This document shows, piece by piece, positions 20,412 through 29,691 of a DNA stretch of 64,000 nucleotides. Within the stretch, counting starts at the first letter, position 1. Each line of letters opens with the position of its first letter. The translations under genes and the position numbers were made by a program. The notes below the pieces were generated by a model. It was given only the letters and a program-made list of their open reading frames with translations. It ran no database searches and was not told the DNA's origin. Source of the stretch: Klebsiella grimontii (GTDB lineage Bacteria > Pseudomonadota > Gammaproteobacteria > Enterobacterales > Enterobacteriaceae). The stretch lies in the NCBI RefSeq assembly GCF_900200035.1, contig NZ_FZTC01000017.1, positions 353,286 to 417,285 on the forward strand, in the 5' to 3' direction.

Positions 20412-20805
20412 AGCACCTTCCAGTCAAAATGGTTGTGTCATTTTTATGACAAGTGAAATATTGAGTAATATTCCATCGGATAAAATAGCGGCAATAAGGA
20501 GGATATAATTTTTCCCTTTTTACACTCGCTCGATAAATTTACGCTATTGAACTAATCGCCAGAATAATGGCGATTAGTTCTTCTTTGTACTTGTGTACTA
20601 ATACGCCACGGTCGCCGATACACACCTGTCTTCTTCAATCCTTCTCAATATATCCGCCCTCATTATTCAAATTTCCTGTCTTTATGCGTTAAGCCTATTT
20701 TAGCAATTTGGGTTGTTATCAAAATGTTACATCAAAGATGTGTTATCTTTAATAATGACCCTGAGGAGGATCAGGGGATGCTATCCCTAAGGTAAAGGAG
20801 GAGCT
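20412..20805 (+). promoter_or_regulatory. ymiA-acnA intergenic region (394 bp)
   Basis: It holds a perfect 13-bp hairpin (20549-20580) followed by TTCTTCTTTG, a good terminator for an upstream transcript. It then holds the acnA promoter region (about 20690-20770) and the strong ribosome-binding site AAAGGAGG before 20806. A consensus Shine-Dalgarno AAGGAGG at 20496-20502 has no ATG, GTG or TTG at the right distance, only ATT. I see no clear yciX homologue. Confidence 0.5.
20549..20588 (+). terminator. Intrinsic terminator upstream of acnA
   Basis: GAACTAATCGCCA (20549-20561) and TGGCGATTAGTTC (20568-20580) form a perfect 13-bp stem with a six-base loop, then a T-rich run. It probably ends the ymiA transcript. 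Confidence 0.8.
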
Positions 20806-23478
20806 ATGTCGTCAACCCTACGAGCAGCCAGCAAGGATACGCTACAGGTTAAAGATAAAACCTGGCATTACTACAGCTTACCGCTGGCCGCCAAACAACT
20901 GGGCGATCTCTCGCGCTTGCCCAAATCGCTCAAAGTGCTACTGGAAAACCTGCTGCGCTGGCAAGACGGTGATTCCGTGACCGCCGAAGATATTCATGCC
21001 CTGGCCGGATGGCTGAAGCATGCCCATGCTGACAGGGAGATCGCCTACCGTCCGGCGCGCGTTCTGATGCAGGACTTTACCGGGGTTCCCGCCGTGGTGG
21101 ACCTGGCGGCGATGCGCGAAGCGGTCAAACGCCTGGGCGGCGATACCGCTAAAGTGAACCCGCTTTCGCCCGTCGACCTGGTGATTGACCACTCGGTCAC
21201 CGTCGACCGCTTTGGCGACGATGATGCTTTTGAAGAGAACGTCCGACTGGAGATGGAGCGCAACCATGAGCGCTACGTCTTTTTGCGCTGGGGGCAGCAG
21301 GCATTTAGCCGCTTCAGCGTGGTACCGCCGGGTACCGGTATTTGCCACCAGGTAAACCTCGAATACCTTGGACGGGCGGTGTGGAGCGAACAGCAAAACG
21401 GCGAGTGGGTGGCTTTTCCCGACACCCTGGTCGGCACCGATTCCCATACCACGATGATTAACGGTTTAGGCGTCCTGGGCTGGGGCGTCGGCGGTATTGA
21501 AGCAGAAGCCGCGATGCTGGGGCAGCCGGTATCCATGCTAATACCGGACGTCGTCGGCTTTAAACTGAGCGGCAAGCTTCGTGAAGGCATTACCGCGACT
21601 GACCTGGTCCTGACGGTGACCCAGATGCTGCGCAAACACGGCGTCGTTGGTAAGTTTGTTGAATTCTACGGCGACGGCCTTGATTCGCTGCCGCTGGCGG
21701 ACCGCGCGACGATCGCCAATATGTCGCCGGAGTATGGCGCGACCTGCGGCTTCTTTCCGATTGATGCGGTTACGCTTGACTATATGCGCCTTACCGGGCG
21801 CAGCGAAGAGCAGGTGGCGCTGGTGGAAGCCTATGCGAAAGCGCAGGGTATGTGGCGTCAGCCCGGAGATGAGCCGGTATTCACCAGCACCCTGGCGCTG
21901 GATATGGATACCGTCGAAGCGAGCCTGGCCGGACCGAAGCGCCCGCAGGACCGCGTAGCGCTCGGCGATGTTCCCCAGGCCTTTGCCGCCAGCACCGAGC
22001 TGGAAGTCAACCACGCGCAGAAAGATAAACGGCCAATCGACTATACGCTCAACGGACAGCAGTATTCGCTGCCTGACGGGGCGGTGGTGATTGCCGCTAT
22101 CACCTCCTGTACTAACACGTCAAACCCCAGCGTCCTGATGGCCGCCGGCTTGCTGGCCAAAAAAGCCGTTGAGCGGGGTCTGAAACCGCAGCCGTGGGTG
22201 AAAGCGTCGCTGGCGCCCGGATCGAAGGTCGTTTCCGACTATCTGGCCCACGCAAAGCTGACGCCCTGGCTGGATGAGCTGGGCTTTAACCTGGTCGGTT
22301 ATGGCTGTACCACCTGTATCGGTAACTCAGGCCCATTACCTGACCCGATTGAGCGTGCCATCAAGCAGGGCGATCTGACCGTCGGGGCGGTGCTCTCCGG
22401 GAACCGCAACTTTGAGGGACGCATTCATCCGCTGGTAAAAACCAACTGGCTGGCTTCGCCGCCGCTGGTGGTCGCCTACGCCCTGGCGGGGAATATGAAT
22501 CTCGACCTGACCCGTGAGCCGTTAGGCACGGGGAAAGACGGCCAGCCGGTGTATCTGAAAGATATCTGGCCGAGCGGAATCGAAGTGGCGCAAGCGGTTG
22601 AGCAGGTATCAACGGAGATGTTCCGCAAAGAGTATGCCGAAGTGTTTGAAGGGACCGCCGAGTGGAAGGCGATAAAAGTGGATCGCTCTGATACCTACGA
22701 CTGGCAGAATGATTCCACCTACATCCGCCTGTCGCCATTCTTTGATGAAATGGGCGTTGAGCCTAAACCGGTAGAGGATATTCACGGCGCGCGCATTCTC
22801 GCCATGTTGGGCGACTCGGTTACCACCGACCATATCTCCCCGGCGGGCAGCATTAAAGCCGATAGCCCTGCGGGCCGTTATCTGCAAAATCACGGCGTCG
22901 AACGTATTGATTTTAACTCCTACGGCTCCCGTCGCGGCAACCACGAAGTCATGATGCGCGGGACGTTTGCCAATATTCGTATTCGTAACGAAATGGTCCC
23001 CGGCGTGGAAGGGGGGATGACTCGTCATCTTCCGGATACTCAGCCGATCGCTATTTACGATGCCGCCATGCTCTACAAAGAAGAGGGGACGCCGCTGGCG
23101 GTGATCGCAGGCAAAGAGTACGGTTCCGGCTCCAGCCGCGACTGGGCGGCTAAAGGACCGCGTCTGCTCGGCGTCAGGGTGGTGATTGCCGAGTCCTTCG
23201 AGCGTATCCACCGCTCCAACCTGATTGGCATGGGGATCCTGCCGCTGGAGTTTCCGCAGGGGGTGACGCGCAAAACGCTGGGGCTAAACGGCGAGGAGCG
23301 GATAGATATCAGCAACCTGCAGGCTTTGCAGCCAGGTATGACGGTGCCGGTCACGCTGACCCGCGCGGATGGTCGGCAGGAAGTGATTGATTGCCGCTGC
23401 CGTATCGATACCGCGACGGAGCTGACCTACTATCAGAACGACGGTATTTTGCACTATGTGATCCGCAATATGCTGTAA
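20806..23478 (+). CDS. acnA: Aconitate hydratase A
   Basis: AcnA is the stress-responsive aconitase interconverting citrate and isocitrate. At 890 residues it is within one residue of E. coli. The three cysteines that hold the [4Fe-4S] cluster are C435 (SCTNTSNP) and C501 and C504 (CTTCIGNSG). The swivel domain follows in the C-terminal third, with [12 protein letters not shown]. The gene has its own promoter region and terminator. Confidence 0.98.
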   Translation: MSSTLRAASKDTLQVKDKTWHYYSLPLAAKQLGDLSRLPKSLKVLLENLLRWQDGDSVTAEDIHALAGWLKHAHADREIAYRPARVLMQDFTGVPAVVDLAAMREAVKRLGGDTAKVNPLSPVDLVIDHSVTVDRFGDDDAFEENVRLEMERNHERYVFLRWGQQAFSRFSVVPPGTGICHQVNLEYLGRAVWSEQQNGEWVAFPDTLVGTDSHTTMINGLGVLGWGVGGIEAEAAMLGQPVSMLIPDVVGFKLSGKLREGITATDLVLTVTQMLRKHGVVGKFVEFYGDGLDSLPLADRATIANMSPEYGATCGFFPIDAVTLDYMRLTGRSEEQVALVEAYAKAQGMWRQPGDEPVFTSTLALDMDTVEASLAGPKRPQDRVALGDVPQAFAASTELEVNHAQKDKRPIDYTLNGQQYSLPDGAVVIAAITSCTNTSNPSVLMAAGLLAKKAVERGLKPQPWVKASLAPGSKVVSDYLAHAKLTPWLDELGFNLVGYGCTTCIGNSGPLPDPIERAIKQGDLTVGAVLSGNRNFEGRIHPLVKTNWLASPPLVVAYALAGNMNLDLTREPLGTGKDGQPVYLKDIWPSGIEVAQAVEQVSTEMFRKEYAEVFEGTAEWKAIKVDRSDTYDWQNDSTYIRLSPFFDEMGVEPKPVEDIHGARILAMLGDSVTTDHISPAGSIKADSPAGRYLQNHGVERIDFNSYGSRRGNHEVMMRGTFANIRIRNEMVPGVEGGMTRHLPDTQPIAIYDAAMLYKEEGTPLAVIAGKEYGSGSSRDWAAKGPRLLGVRVVIAESFERIHRSNLIGMGILPLEFPQGVTRKTLGLNGEERIDISNLQALQPGMTVPVTLTRADGRQEVIDCRCRIDTATELTYYQNDGILHYVIRNML

Positions 23479-23496
23479 AGTCGCGTCTGATATAAA

Positions 23497-23525
23497 AAGG
23501 GCCAGCACAGGCTGGCCCTTCATTT
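23497..23525. terminator. Bidirectional terminator between acnA and ribA
   Basis: AAGGGCCAGC and GCTGGCCCTT form a ten-base-pair stem around ACAG. T-rich sequence flanks it in both directions, better on the minus strand, so it serves both convergent genes. Confidence 0.85.
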
Positions 23526-23534
23526 TCAACGGCA

Positions 23535-24125
23535 TTACTGACTCAGCAGGTGCCCCATTTTGGCGGCCTTGGTGTCCAGATAGTGGGCATTTTTCGGGTT
23601 GCGCCCCACAATCAGCGGCACGCGCTCCACAATATTGATTCCCGCTTCAGTGAGGATCTCGACCTTCTTCGGGTTGTTGGTCAGCAGGCGTACCTGGTCG
23701 ACGTTGAGCAGCTTAAACATATCTGCGCACAGCGTGAAATCGCGCTCATCGGCGGCAAAGCCCAGCTGATGGTTGGCTTCAACGGTGTCATAGCCTTGAT
23801 CCTGTAAAGCGTAGGCGCGGATTTTGTTCAGCAGGCCGATATTGCGCCCTTCCTGACGGTGGTACAGCAGGATGCCGCGTCCCTCTTCGGCAATATGCGA
23901 CAGCGCCGCTTCCAGTTGAAATCCGCAATCACAGCGCAGGCTAAAAAGGGCGTCGCCCGTTAAACACTCAGAGTGTACGCGAGCCAGAACCGGGGATTGC
24001 CCCGAAATATCGCCAAAGACCAGCGCGACGTGATCCTGCCCGGTTGCCAGTTCTTCAAAACCCACCATGAGAAAATCGCCCCATGGGGTTGGCAGTTTGG
24101 CTTCTGCCACACGTTTAAGCTGCAT
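23535..24125 (-). CDS. ribA: GTP cyclohydrolase II
   Basis: RibA opens GTP in the first step of riboflavin synthesis. It is 196 residues as in E. coli. The zinc ligands C54, C65 and C67 are present in [15 protein letters not shown], with the RQEGRNIGL active-site segment after it. It is a single gene, divergent from pgpB. Confidence 0.97.
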   Translation of the reverse strand: MQLKRVAEAKLPTPWGDFLMVGFEELATGQDHVALVFGDISGQSPVLARVHSECLTGDALFSLRCDCGFQLEAALSHIAEEGRGILLYHRQEGRNIGLLNKIRAYALQDQGYDTVEANHQLGFAADERDFTLCADMFKLLNVDQVRLLTNNPKKVEILTEAGINIVERVPLIVGRNPKNAHYLDTKAAKMGHLLSQ

Positions 24126-24286
24126 GTGATTCTCCAGATTCTATCAGCACCTGACTGTGCTTCTGTTTGCCGCTATTTTGCCACAATGGCGCGACGTTCT
24201 CCTAATTGCGTAGGGTTACCTGCGCGCAAAGCGCACAAACGAACTACTTTCCGTTATGATATTGAGGTCAATGAAAAGGAGACGAG

Positions 24287-25054
24287 ATGCTGTTGATTGC
24301 CAGACGAACCGCCGTTGGCGCGGCCCTGTTATTAATCATGCCCGCTGTGATTTGGATTACCGGCTGGAAATGGCATCCGGGGCTGTCGGCAGGGGCGATG
24401 AAGCTGCTGTACTGGATAACTGAAACGGTGACGCAACCCTGGGGGATTATCACGCACGTTATCTTATGTGCCTGGTTTCTGTGGTGCCTGCGTTTTCGTC
24501 TGCGAGCGGCGATAGTGCTGTTTCTCATTTTGGCCGCAGCGATACTGGTTGGGCAGGGTATGAAGTCGTGGCTCAAAGACCGCGTACAGGAGCCTCGTCC
24601 CTTTGTTATCTGGCTGGAACAGACGCGGCAGGTGCCGGTCACGCAATTCTACGCGTTGAAACGCAAAGATCGCGCTAAACTGGTGCATGAACAGCTGGCG
24701 CAAGAGCAGCAGATTCCTAAATTTTTGCGTAAGCACTGGCAAAAAGAGACCGGCTTCGCTTTCCCTTCTGGCCATACGATGTTCGCCGCCAGCTGGGCGC
24801 TGCTCGGCGTGGGCTTACTGTGGCCGCGCCGTCGCTGGGTCACCATTGCGCTGCTGCTGACGTGGGCGACGGCGGTGATGGGAAGCCGCCTGGCGCTGGG
24901 CATGCACTGGCCGCAGGACCTGATCGTCGCGACGCTGATCTCCTGGCTGCTGGTGACCCTGGCGACCTGGCTTGCCCAGCGGTTCTGCGGGCCGCTATCG
25001 CCGCCGGGAGAAGAGGCGCAGGATATTAAAAAAAGGGCGGCAGCGCCGGAATAA
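24287..25054 (+). CDS. pgpB: Phosphatidylglycerophosphatase B
   Basis: PgpB is a PAP2-family inner-membrane phosphatase acting on phosphatidylglycerophosphate and undecaprenyl pyrophosphate. The 255-residue product has about six membrane helices and the three-part phosphatase signature: KSWLKDRVQEPRP, SGHT near 163, and SRLALGMHWPQD near 203. The start follows AAGGAG. lapA is 135 bp downstream. Confidence 0.96.
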   Translation: MLLIARRTAVGAALLLIMPAVIWITGWKWHPGLSAGAMKLLYWITETVTQPWGIITHVILCAWFLWCLRFRLRAAIVLFLILAAAILVGQGMKSWLKDRVQEPRPFVIWLEQTRQVPVTQFYALKRKDRAKLVHEQLAQEQQIPKFLRKHWQKETGFAFPSGHTMFAASWALLGVGLLWPRRRWVTIALLLTWATAVMGSRLALGMHWPQDLIVATLISWLLVTLATWLAQRFCGPLSPPGEEAQDIKKRAAAPE

Positions 25055-25189
25055 TGTTGATATTAGCCGTATCAGGCCGCATATCCTTTACGGGTGTCAT
25101 GCATTTCCATTTCACCGCTGCGGCGAAAATGATACTTTATAGGGCTGAACGCGGGATTTTTTCGCGCAACCCACAGAACGGGAAGTCAT

Positions 25190-25498
25190 GTGAAATATTT
25201 TCTTATTTTCTTACTGGTGTTAGCCATCTTCGTCATTTCGGTGACCCTGGGCGCGCAGAATGACCAGTTGGTCACGTTCAACTATCTCCTCGCGCAGGGT
25301 GAGTTCCGTATTTCGACGCTGCTGGCCGTGCTTTTTGCTGCCGGTTTTGCTATCGGCTGGCTGATATGCGGCCTTTTCTGGCTGCGCGTTCGCGTCTCTC
25401 TGGCGCGCGCCGAGCGTAAAATTAAACGTCTGGAGCACCAGATCGCGCCAGCCAGCGCAACGCCTGCCGAAGCCGGCGTTCCTGCGGTGAAGGAATAA
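25190..25498 (+). CDS. lapA: LPS assembly protein LapA
   Basis: This 102-residue protein has two membrane helices (about 2-20 and 42-65) and a short coiled cytoplasmic tail (LARAERKIKRLEHQI). It starts with GTG. LapA pairs with LapB, encoded 6 bp downstream, in controlling LPS synthesis through FtsH-mediated LpxC breakdown. The gene was formerly yciS. Confidence 0.94.
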   Translation: MKYFLIFLLVLAIFVISVTLGAQNDQLVTFNYLLAQGEFRISTLLAVLFAAGFAIGWLICGLFWLRVRVSLARAERKIKRLEHQIAPASATPAEAGVPAVKE

Positions 25499-25504
25499 TC
25501 ATTT

Positions 25505-26674
25505 ATGCTGGAGTTGTTGTTTCTGCTTTTGCCCGTGGCCGCAGCCTATGGCTGGTATATGGGGCGCAGAAGTGCACAACAGTCCAAACAGGACGATGCG
25601 AGCCGTCTGTCGCGTGATTACGTAACAGGGGTTAACTTCCTGCTGAGCAATCAGCAGGATAAAGCCGTCGATCTGTTCCTCGATATGCTGAAAGAGGACA
25701 CCGGCACCGTCGAAGCCCACCTTACGCTGGGCAATCTCTTCCGCTCGCGCGGTGAGGTTGACCGCGCTATTCGCATCCATCAGAGCTTAATGGAAAGCGC
25801 CTCGTTAACCTACGACCAGCGCCTGCTGGCCGTCCAGCAGCTGGGGCGAGATTATATGGCCGCCGGGCTCTATGACCGGGCTGAGGGGATGTTTAAACAG
25901 CTGGTAGACGAGACGGATTTTCGCCTGAGCGCGCTGCAGCAGCTGCTGCAAATTTATCAGGCGACCAGCGACTGGCAGTCGGCGATAGAAGTGGCCGAAC
26001 GTCTGGTTAAGCTGGGCAAAGATAAGCATCGCGGTGAAATCGCCAATTTCTGGTGTGAACTGGCGCTGCAGCAAATGGCGGGTAACGATCTCGACAAAGC
26101 GATGGCGCTGCTGAGGAAGGGCGCCGCCGCGGACCGCAATAGCGCTCGCGTCTCGATCATGATGGGCCGGGTCTGGATGGAAAAGGGCGACTATGCGAAA
26201 GCCGTAGAGAGCCTTGAGCGGGTGATTGAGCAGGATAAAGAGCTGGTGGGTGAAACCCTGGAGATGCTGCAAACCTGCTACCAGCAGTTGGGTAAAATCG
26301 ACGAGTGGGAAGCCTTTTTACGCCGCTGCGCAGAGGAAAATACCGGCGCGACAGCGGACTTGATGCTGGCGCAGATCCTTGAACAGCGGGAAGGTGCCGA
26401 GTCCGCGCAAAACTACGTGACTCGCCAGCTGGAGCGCCATCCGACGATGCGCGTGTTCCATAAGCTCATCGACTACCATATCAATGAAGCTGAAGAGGGG
26501 CGCGCGAAGGAGAGCCTGGGCGTTCTGCGCCATATGGTGGGCGAGCAGGTCCGCAGCAAACCGCGCTACCGCTGCCAGAAGTGTGGTTTTACCGCTCATA
26601 CGCTGTACTGGCACTGTCCGTCCTGCCGGTCGTGGTCAACGATTAAGCCCATTCGCGGACTGGACGGGCAGTAA
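25505..26674 (+). CDS. lapB: LPS assembly protein LapB
   Basis: LapB (YciM) delivers LpxC to FtsH and so tunes LPS production. The 389-residue protein has an N-terminal membrane anchor (LELLFLLLPVAAAYGWYMG), nine or so TPR units across about 35-345, and a C-terminal rubredoxin-like zinc site (CQKCGF then CPSC). It is the same length as in E. coli and cotranscribed with lapA. Confidence 0.96.
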   Translation: MLELLFLLLPVAAAYGWYMGRRSAQQSKQDDASRLSRDYVTGVNFLLSNQQDKAVDLFLDMLKEDTGTVEAHLTLGNLFRSRGEVDRAIRIHQSLMESASLTYDQRLLAVQQLGRDYMAAGLYDRAEGMFKQLVDETDFRLSALQQLLQIYQATSDWQSAIEVAERLVKLGKDKHRGEIANFWCELALQQMAGNDLDKAMALLRKGAAADRNSARVSIMMGRVWMEKGDYAKAVESLERVIEQDKELVGETLEMLQTCYQQLGKIDEWEAFLRRCAEENTGATADLMLAQILEQREGAESAQNYVTRQLERHPTMRVFHKLIDYHINEAEEGRAKESLGVLRHMVGEQVRSKPRYRCQKCGFTAHTLYWHCPSCRSWSTIKPIRGLDGQ

Positions 26675-26865
26675 ATTTAAAAAAAAACCGCACTTTAGTT
26701 ACAACATACTTGGGGGTATTTGCGTCATCTCCTCCAGCTATGGCGCACACGTCGTCCGGCAGGAAGGGAAATGCAGCCTGTTATTTTCGGCTTATCGCAG
26801 GTAGAATGCTGCCCGTTTACCTTTTTTGCGCCGAACCGGCGCTCATCAACAATTAAGGTCCGGTC

Positions 26866-27603
26866 ATGACGTCTACTGCTACATCTTCTTCCCGCGTTGT
26901 CACATCCTCTCCCATCGTCGTTGCTCTCGATTATGATAACCGTGATAAAGCGCTGGCGTTTGTCGACCGTATCGACCCGCGCGACTGCCGCCTGAAGGTG
27001 GGCAAAGAGATGTTTACCCTGCTGGGGCCGCAGTTTGTTCGCGACCTGCACCAGCGCGGTTTTGAGGTTTTCCTCGATCTGAAGTTCCACGATATCCCGA
27101 ATACCACGGCGCGTGCGGTCGCCGCTGCGGCAGAGCTGGGCGTCTGGATGGTCAACGTTCATGCCTCCGGCGGCGCGCGTATGATGACCGCCGCGCGTGA
27201 AGCCCTGCAGCCATTCGGAAAAGAGGCGCCGCTGCTGATTGCGGTCACGGTATTAACCAGCATGGAAGCCAGCGATCTGCTGGATCTGGGCATTACGCTT
27301 TCTCCGGCTGACTACGCCGCGAAGCTGGCGGCGCTGACCCAGCGCTGCGGACTGGATGGCGTAGTCTGCTCGGCGCAGGAAGCGGTTCGCTTTAAGCAAG
27401 AGCTGGGCCAGGCGTTCAGGCTGGTGACGCCCGGCATTCGTCCACAAGGTAGCGATGCGGGTGACCAGCGGCGCATTATGACGCCGGAACAGGCGCAGGC
27501 GGCGGGGGTTGATTACATGGTGATTGGTCGTCCGGTAACGCAGTCTGCCGATCCTGCCGCCACCCTGCGCGGCATTAACGCATCGTTGAACACGGGGGCA
27601 TGA
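26866..27603 (+). CDS. pyrF: Orotidine 5'-phosphate decarboxylase
   Basis: PyrF makes UMP from OMP, the last step of de novo pyrimidine synthesis. It is 245 residues with the catalytic charge network in [10 protein letters not shown] and the phosphate-binding GIRPQG near the C terminus. The stop overlaps the yciH start, so the two genes are translated as a unit. Confidence 0.97.
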   Translation: MTSTATSSSRVVTSSPIVVALDYDNRDKALAFVDRIDPRDCRLKVGKEMFTLLGPQFVRDLHQRGFEVFLDLKFHDIPNTTARAVAAAAELGVWMVNVHASGGARMMTAAREALQPFGKEAPLLIAVTVLTSMEASDLLDLGITLSPADYAAKLAALTQRCGLDGVVCSAQEAVRFKQELGQAFRLVTPGIRPQGSDAGDQRRIMTPEQAQAAGVDYMVIGRPVTQSADPAATLRGINASLNTGA

Positions 27604-27929
27604 TGAACGATTCCAACAGCCGTCTGGTGTATTCAACGGACAGCGGCCGTATTGATGAACCCAAACCGGCGCAAGCGCGCCCGAAAGGGGACGGTATCGT
27701 ACGTATTCAGCGGCAGACCAGCGGGCGTAAGGGTAAGGGCGTATGCCTGATTAGCGGTATTGATGAAAGTGACGACGCGCTGGCGAAGCTTGCTGCCGAG
27801 CTGAAAAAGAAATGCGGCTGCGGCGGAGCGGTTAAGGATGGCGTGATTGAGATTCAGGGCGATAAGCGTGACTTGCTCAAATCGCTTCTGGAAGCCAAAG
27901 GCATGAAAGTTAAGCTGGCAGGCGGTTAA
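27603..27929 (+). CDS. yciH: YciH, SUI1/eIF1-like translation factor
   Basis: This is a 108-residue bacterial relative of eukaryotic initiation factor eIF1. The SUI1 fold occupies the C-terminal two thirds, with LKKKCGCGGAVKDG and a following IQGD. Two adjacent ATG codons (27600 and 27603) are possible; the second gives the E. coli length. It overlaps pyrF by one to four bases. The family is thought to affect start-site selection and stress translation. Confidence 0.94.
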   Translation: MNDSNSRLVYSTDSGRIDEPKPAQARPKGDGIVRIQRQTSGRKGKGVCLISGIDESDDALAKLAAELKKKCGCGGAVKDGVIEIQGDKRDLLKSLLEAKGMKVKLAGG

Positions 27930-27937
27930 TTAATAAT

Positions 27938-27970
27938 AAGGCCACGATAAATATCGTGGCCTTCATTTTT
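27938..27970 (+). terminator. pyrF-yciH terminator
   Basis: An 11-bp stem (AAGGCCACGAT with ATCGTGGCCTT) is followed by CATTTTT. It closes the pyrF-yciH transcript. Confidence 0.9.
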
Positions 27971-28026
27971 GTGCTGGTGTACTCGTCAGCTAATATAAAC
28001 TTTCATATTATTGTTCGTGGTTAATA

Positions 28027-28248
28027 TTATTTACCCACCTGGTGGCCGATAATACCGCCGACTGCCGCGCCGCCCAGGGTGCCCAGGGTGCTACCGTCAG
28101 TTAATACCGCGCCACCCAGCGCACCGGCGCCTGCGCCGATAGCGGTGTTGCGGTCGCGTTTAGACCAGTTAGAACAAGCGCTCAGAGACATTGCAACAGT
28201 GACGGCCAGAACTACCGCGGCCATTTTTTTGTTCATTGAAGTCATCAT
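28027..28248 (-). CDS. osmB: Osmotically inducible lipoprotein OsmB
   Basis: OsmB is a small outer-membrane lipoprotein induced by osmotic stress and entry to stationary phase. The ATG at 28248, seven bases after AGGAG, gives 73 residues; nine further upstream codons are in frame but lack support. The lipobox LSAC places the lipidated cysteine at C25. A glycine-zipper segment follows (IGAGAGALGGAV and GTLGGAAVGGIIG). Confidence 0.95.
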   Translation of the reverse strand: MMTSMNKKMAAVVLAVTVAMSLSACSNWSKRDRNTAIGAGAGALGGAVLTDGSTLGTLGGAAVGGIIGHQVGK

Positions 28249-28509
28249 TTTTTTTCTCCTGAATAATCTATTCATGGATACAACTTCCCTTAAGCATAGC
28301 TTGTTACTCTTGCTCAGGGGTTATTCCATGAAGCTTTAGTTGCGCAGGTGTTACTCTAATCACGCAGGTGATAGTTACTCCCTGTTATATCGCTAACATT
28401 AATTCTACTTTCTATAAATTTTTCAGGCAGGTAAAAAGTCTGAATTCAGGTGTCAGAAAAGTCTCAGACGATAGCGATGCCGGGCAGCCCCGGCAAAGTG
28501 AGGGCAGGA
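28249..28509 (-). promoter_or_regulatory. osmB upstream region and yciT 3' region
   Basis: This stretch carries the osmB promoter, which in E. coli is under RpoS and RcsB, though I cannot mark the sites. TGCCGGG and CCCGGCA (28478-28495) form a seven-base-pair hairpin just after yciT that may help end its transcript; its T-run is weak. Confidence 0.4.
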
Positions 28510-29259
28510 TCAGGGGTGGTTAACGATATCGACGGCTAAACCGCATTCGATTAGCTGGCTGCGCACGGCATCATTGAGATTATCGTCGGTGATAATACGG
28601 TTAAACCGTTCTATCGGCCCGAGCGGATAGGGATGAACCACGTTAAATTTAGAGCTATCGCTCAGCACAATCGCCTCACAGCCCTTTTCCAGCACCGCGT
28701 TAACCACGTCGGCGCGCATCATATCCCGTCCGGTAAATCCGGTTTCAGCCTGCCAGCCGTCAATGCCGATAAAGGCCTTGCTGAAGTGGACCTGCTGAAT
28801 AAACTGGCGGGTCAGTGGGCCAACCATACTTTCGCTGCGCTTTTGATAAATCCCGCCCAGCAGGATCACTTCTCCGGGCGTCTCTTTCAGCAGATGCGCA
28901 ATATAGCTGCTGACGGTGATGATGGTGATATCGCCGCGCTCGGCAAGCGTACGGGCGAGCAGGGCGTTGCAGCTCCCGTTCTCGATAAACACCGTTTCTC
29001 CGGACGAAACGCGCGTTGCGGCCCGCGCAGCCAGCTCTCGCTTAATGGCGAAGTTGGTCATCATGCGGGTTTCCACATCTTCGCTATCCAGCGGAACGGC
29101 GAAGCCGTGAGTACGGCGCAGATAGCTCTGCTTCTCGAGTGAATTCAAATCCTGGCGAATGGTGACTTCAGAGACACCGGTCATCTTCGCGAGATCGGCC
29201 ACGCTCATACGGCCTTTGTCGATGACCATTTGCAAAATACTTTGTTGTCGGGCGTTCAT
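28510..29259 (-). CDS. yciT: DeoR-family transcriptional regulator YciT
   Basis: The 249-residue product has the DeoR plan: an N-terminal winged helix ([27 protein letters not shown] reading across 17-45) and a C-terminal sugar-phosphate-sensing domain with [11 protein letters not shown] and a DSSKF motif near 202. Length and neighbourhood match E. coli YciT, whose regulon and effector are poorly known. Confidence 0.94.
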   Translation of the reverse strand: MNARQQSILQMVIDKGRMSVADLAKMTGVSEVTIRQDLNSLEKQSYLRRTHGFAVPLDSEDVETRMMTNFAIKRELAARAATRVSSGETVFIENGSCNALLARTLAERGDITIITVSSYIAHLLKETPGEVILLGGIYQKRSESMVGPLTRQFIQQVHFSKAFIGIDGWQAETGFTGRDMMRADVVNAVLEKGCEAIVLSDSSKFNVVHPYPLGPIERFNRIITDDNLNDAVRSQLIECGLAVDIVNHP

Positions 29260-29331
29260 AGCAACTTCGCAGTTAAGGGCTATTTGGGCGAGCGATCGGC
29301 CCTGGGTGGCCGATTGCGGCGATGGAGATTA

Positions 29332-29514
29332 TCAAATTTCCCACGGGGCTTTAGGCTGACCGGGTTTATTTTCCTGTTCGTCGCTGGAAAGCGCCTGCAG
29401 CTCAGCTTTGAGGATTTCCAGATTATGGATCGCGGAGTGATAATCCCCGGCAACCAGAATATCCAGCACGGTATCGATTCGTTGGGCGAGCAGGCGGGCA
29501 TTCAGATCTGACAT
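29332..29514 (-). CDS. yciZ: YciZ, DUF2566 family protein
   Basis: The ATG at 29514 gives 60 residues beginning [12 protein letters not shown], as in E. coli YciZ. The longer in-frame start adds 26 hydrophobic residues with no family match. It is a small helical cytoplasmic protein of unknown function. In E. coli the next gene towards rnb is pdeR, which is absent here. Confidence 0.88.
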   Translation of the reverse strand: MSDLNARLLAQRIDTVLDILVAGDYHSAIHNLEILKAELQALSSDEQENKPGQPKAPWEI

Positions 29515-29652
29515 GGCGTTATCCTGGTTACAAATATGAATAAAATCAATGATGCTAAAAACGGATGAAAAAGAGAAGCGAAAAAAACGCACAAACTAAT
29601 CCATCTACGATGATTCGTAGGCAACGCGCAGAAAAACAGCTGGAAGGGATAA

Positions 29653-29680
29653 AAATGCGGCTCCGTTTAAGGGAGCCGCA
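29653..29680 (-). terminator. rnb terminator
   Basis: On the minus strand a nine-base-pair stem (TGCGGCTCC with GGAGCCGCA) is followed by TTTTTATCC, just after the rnb stop. Confidence 0.88.
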
Positions 29681-29691
29681 CAGGGCAGTTA

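Noticed and set aside
25054..25263. A 69-codon plus frame between pgpB and lapA
   Set aside because: It overlaps the lapA start in another frame and looks like chance.
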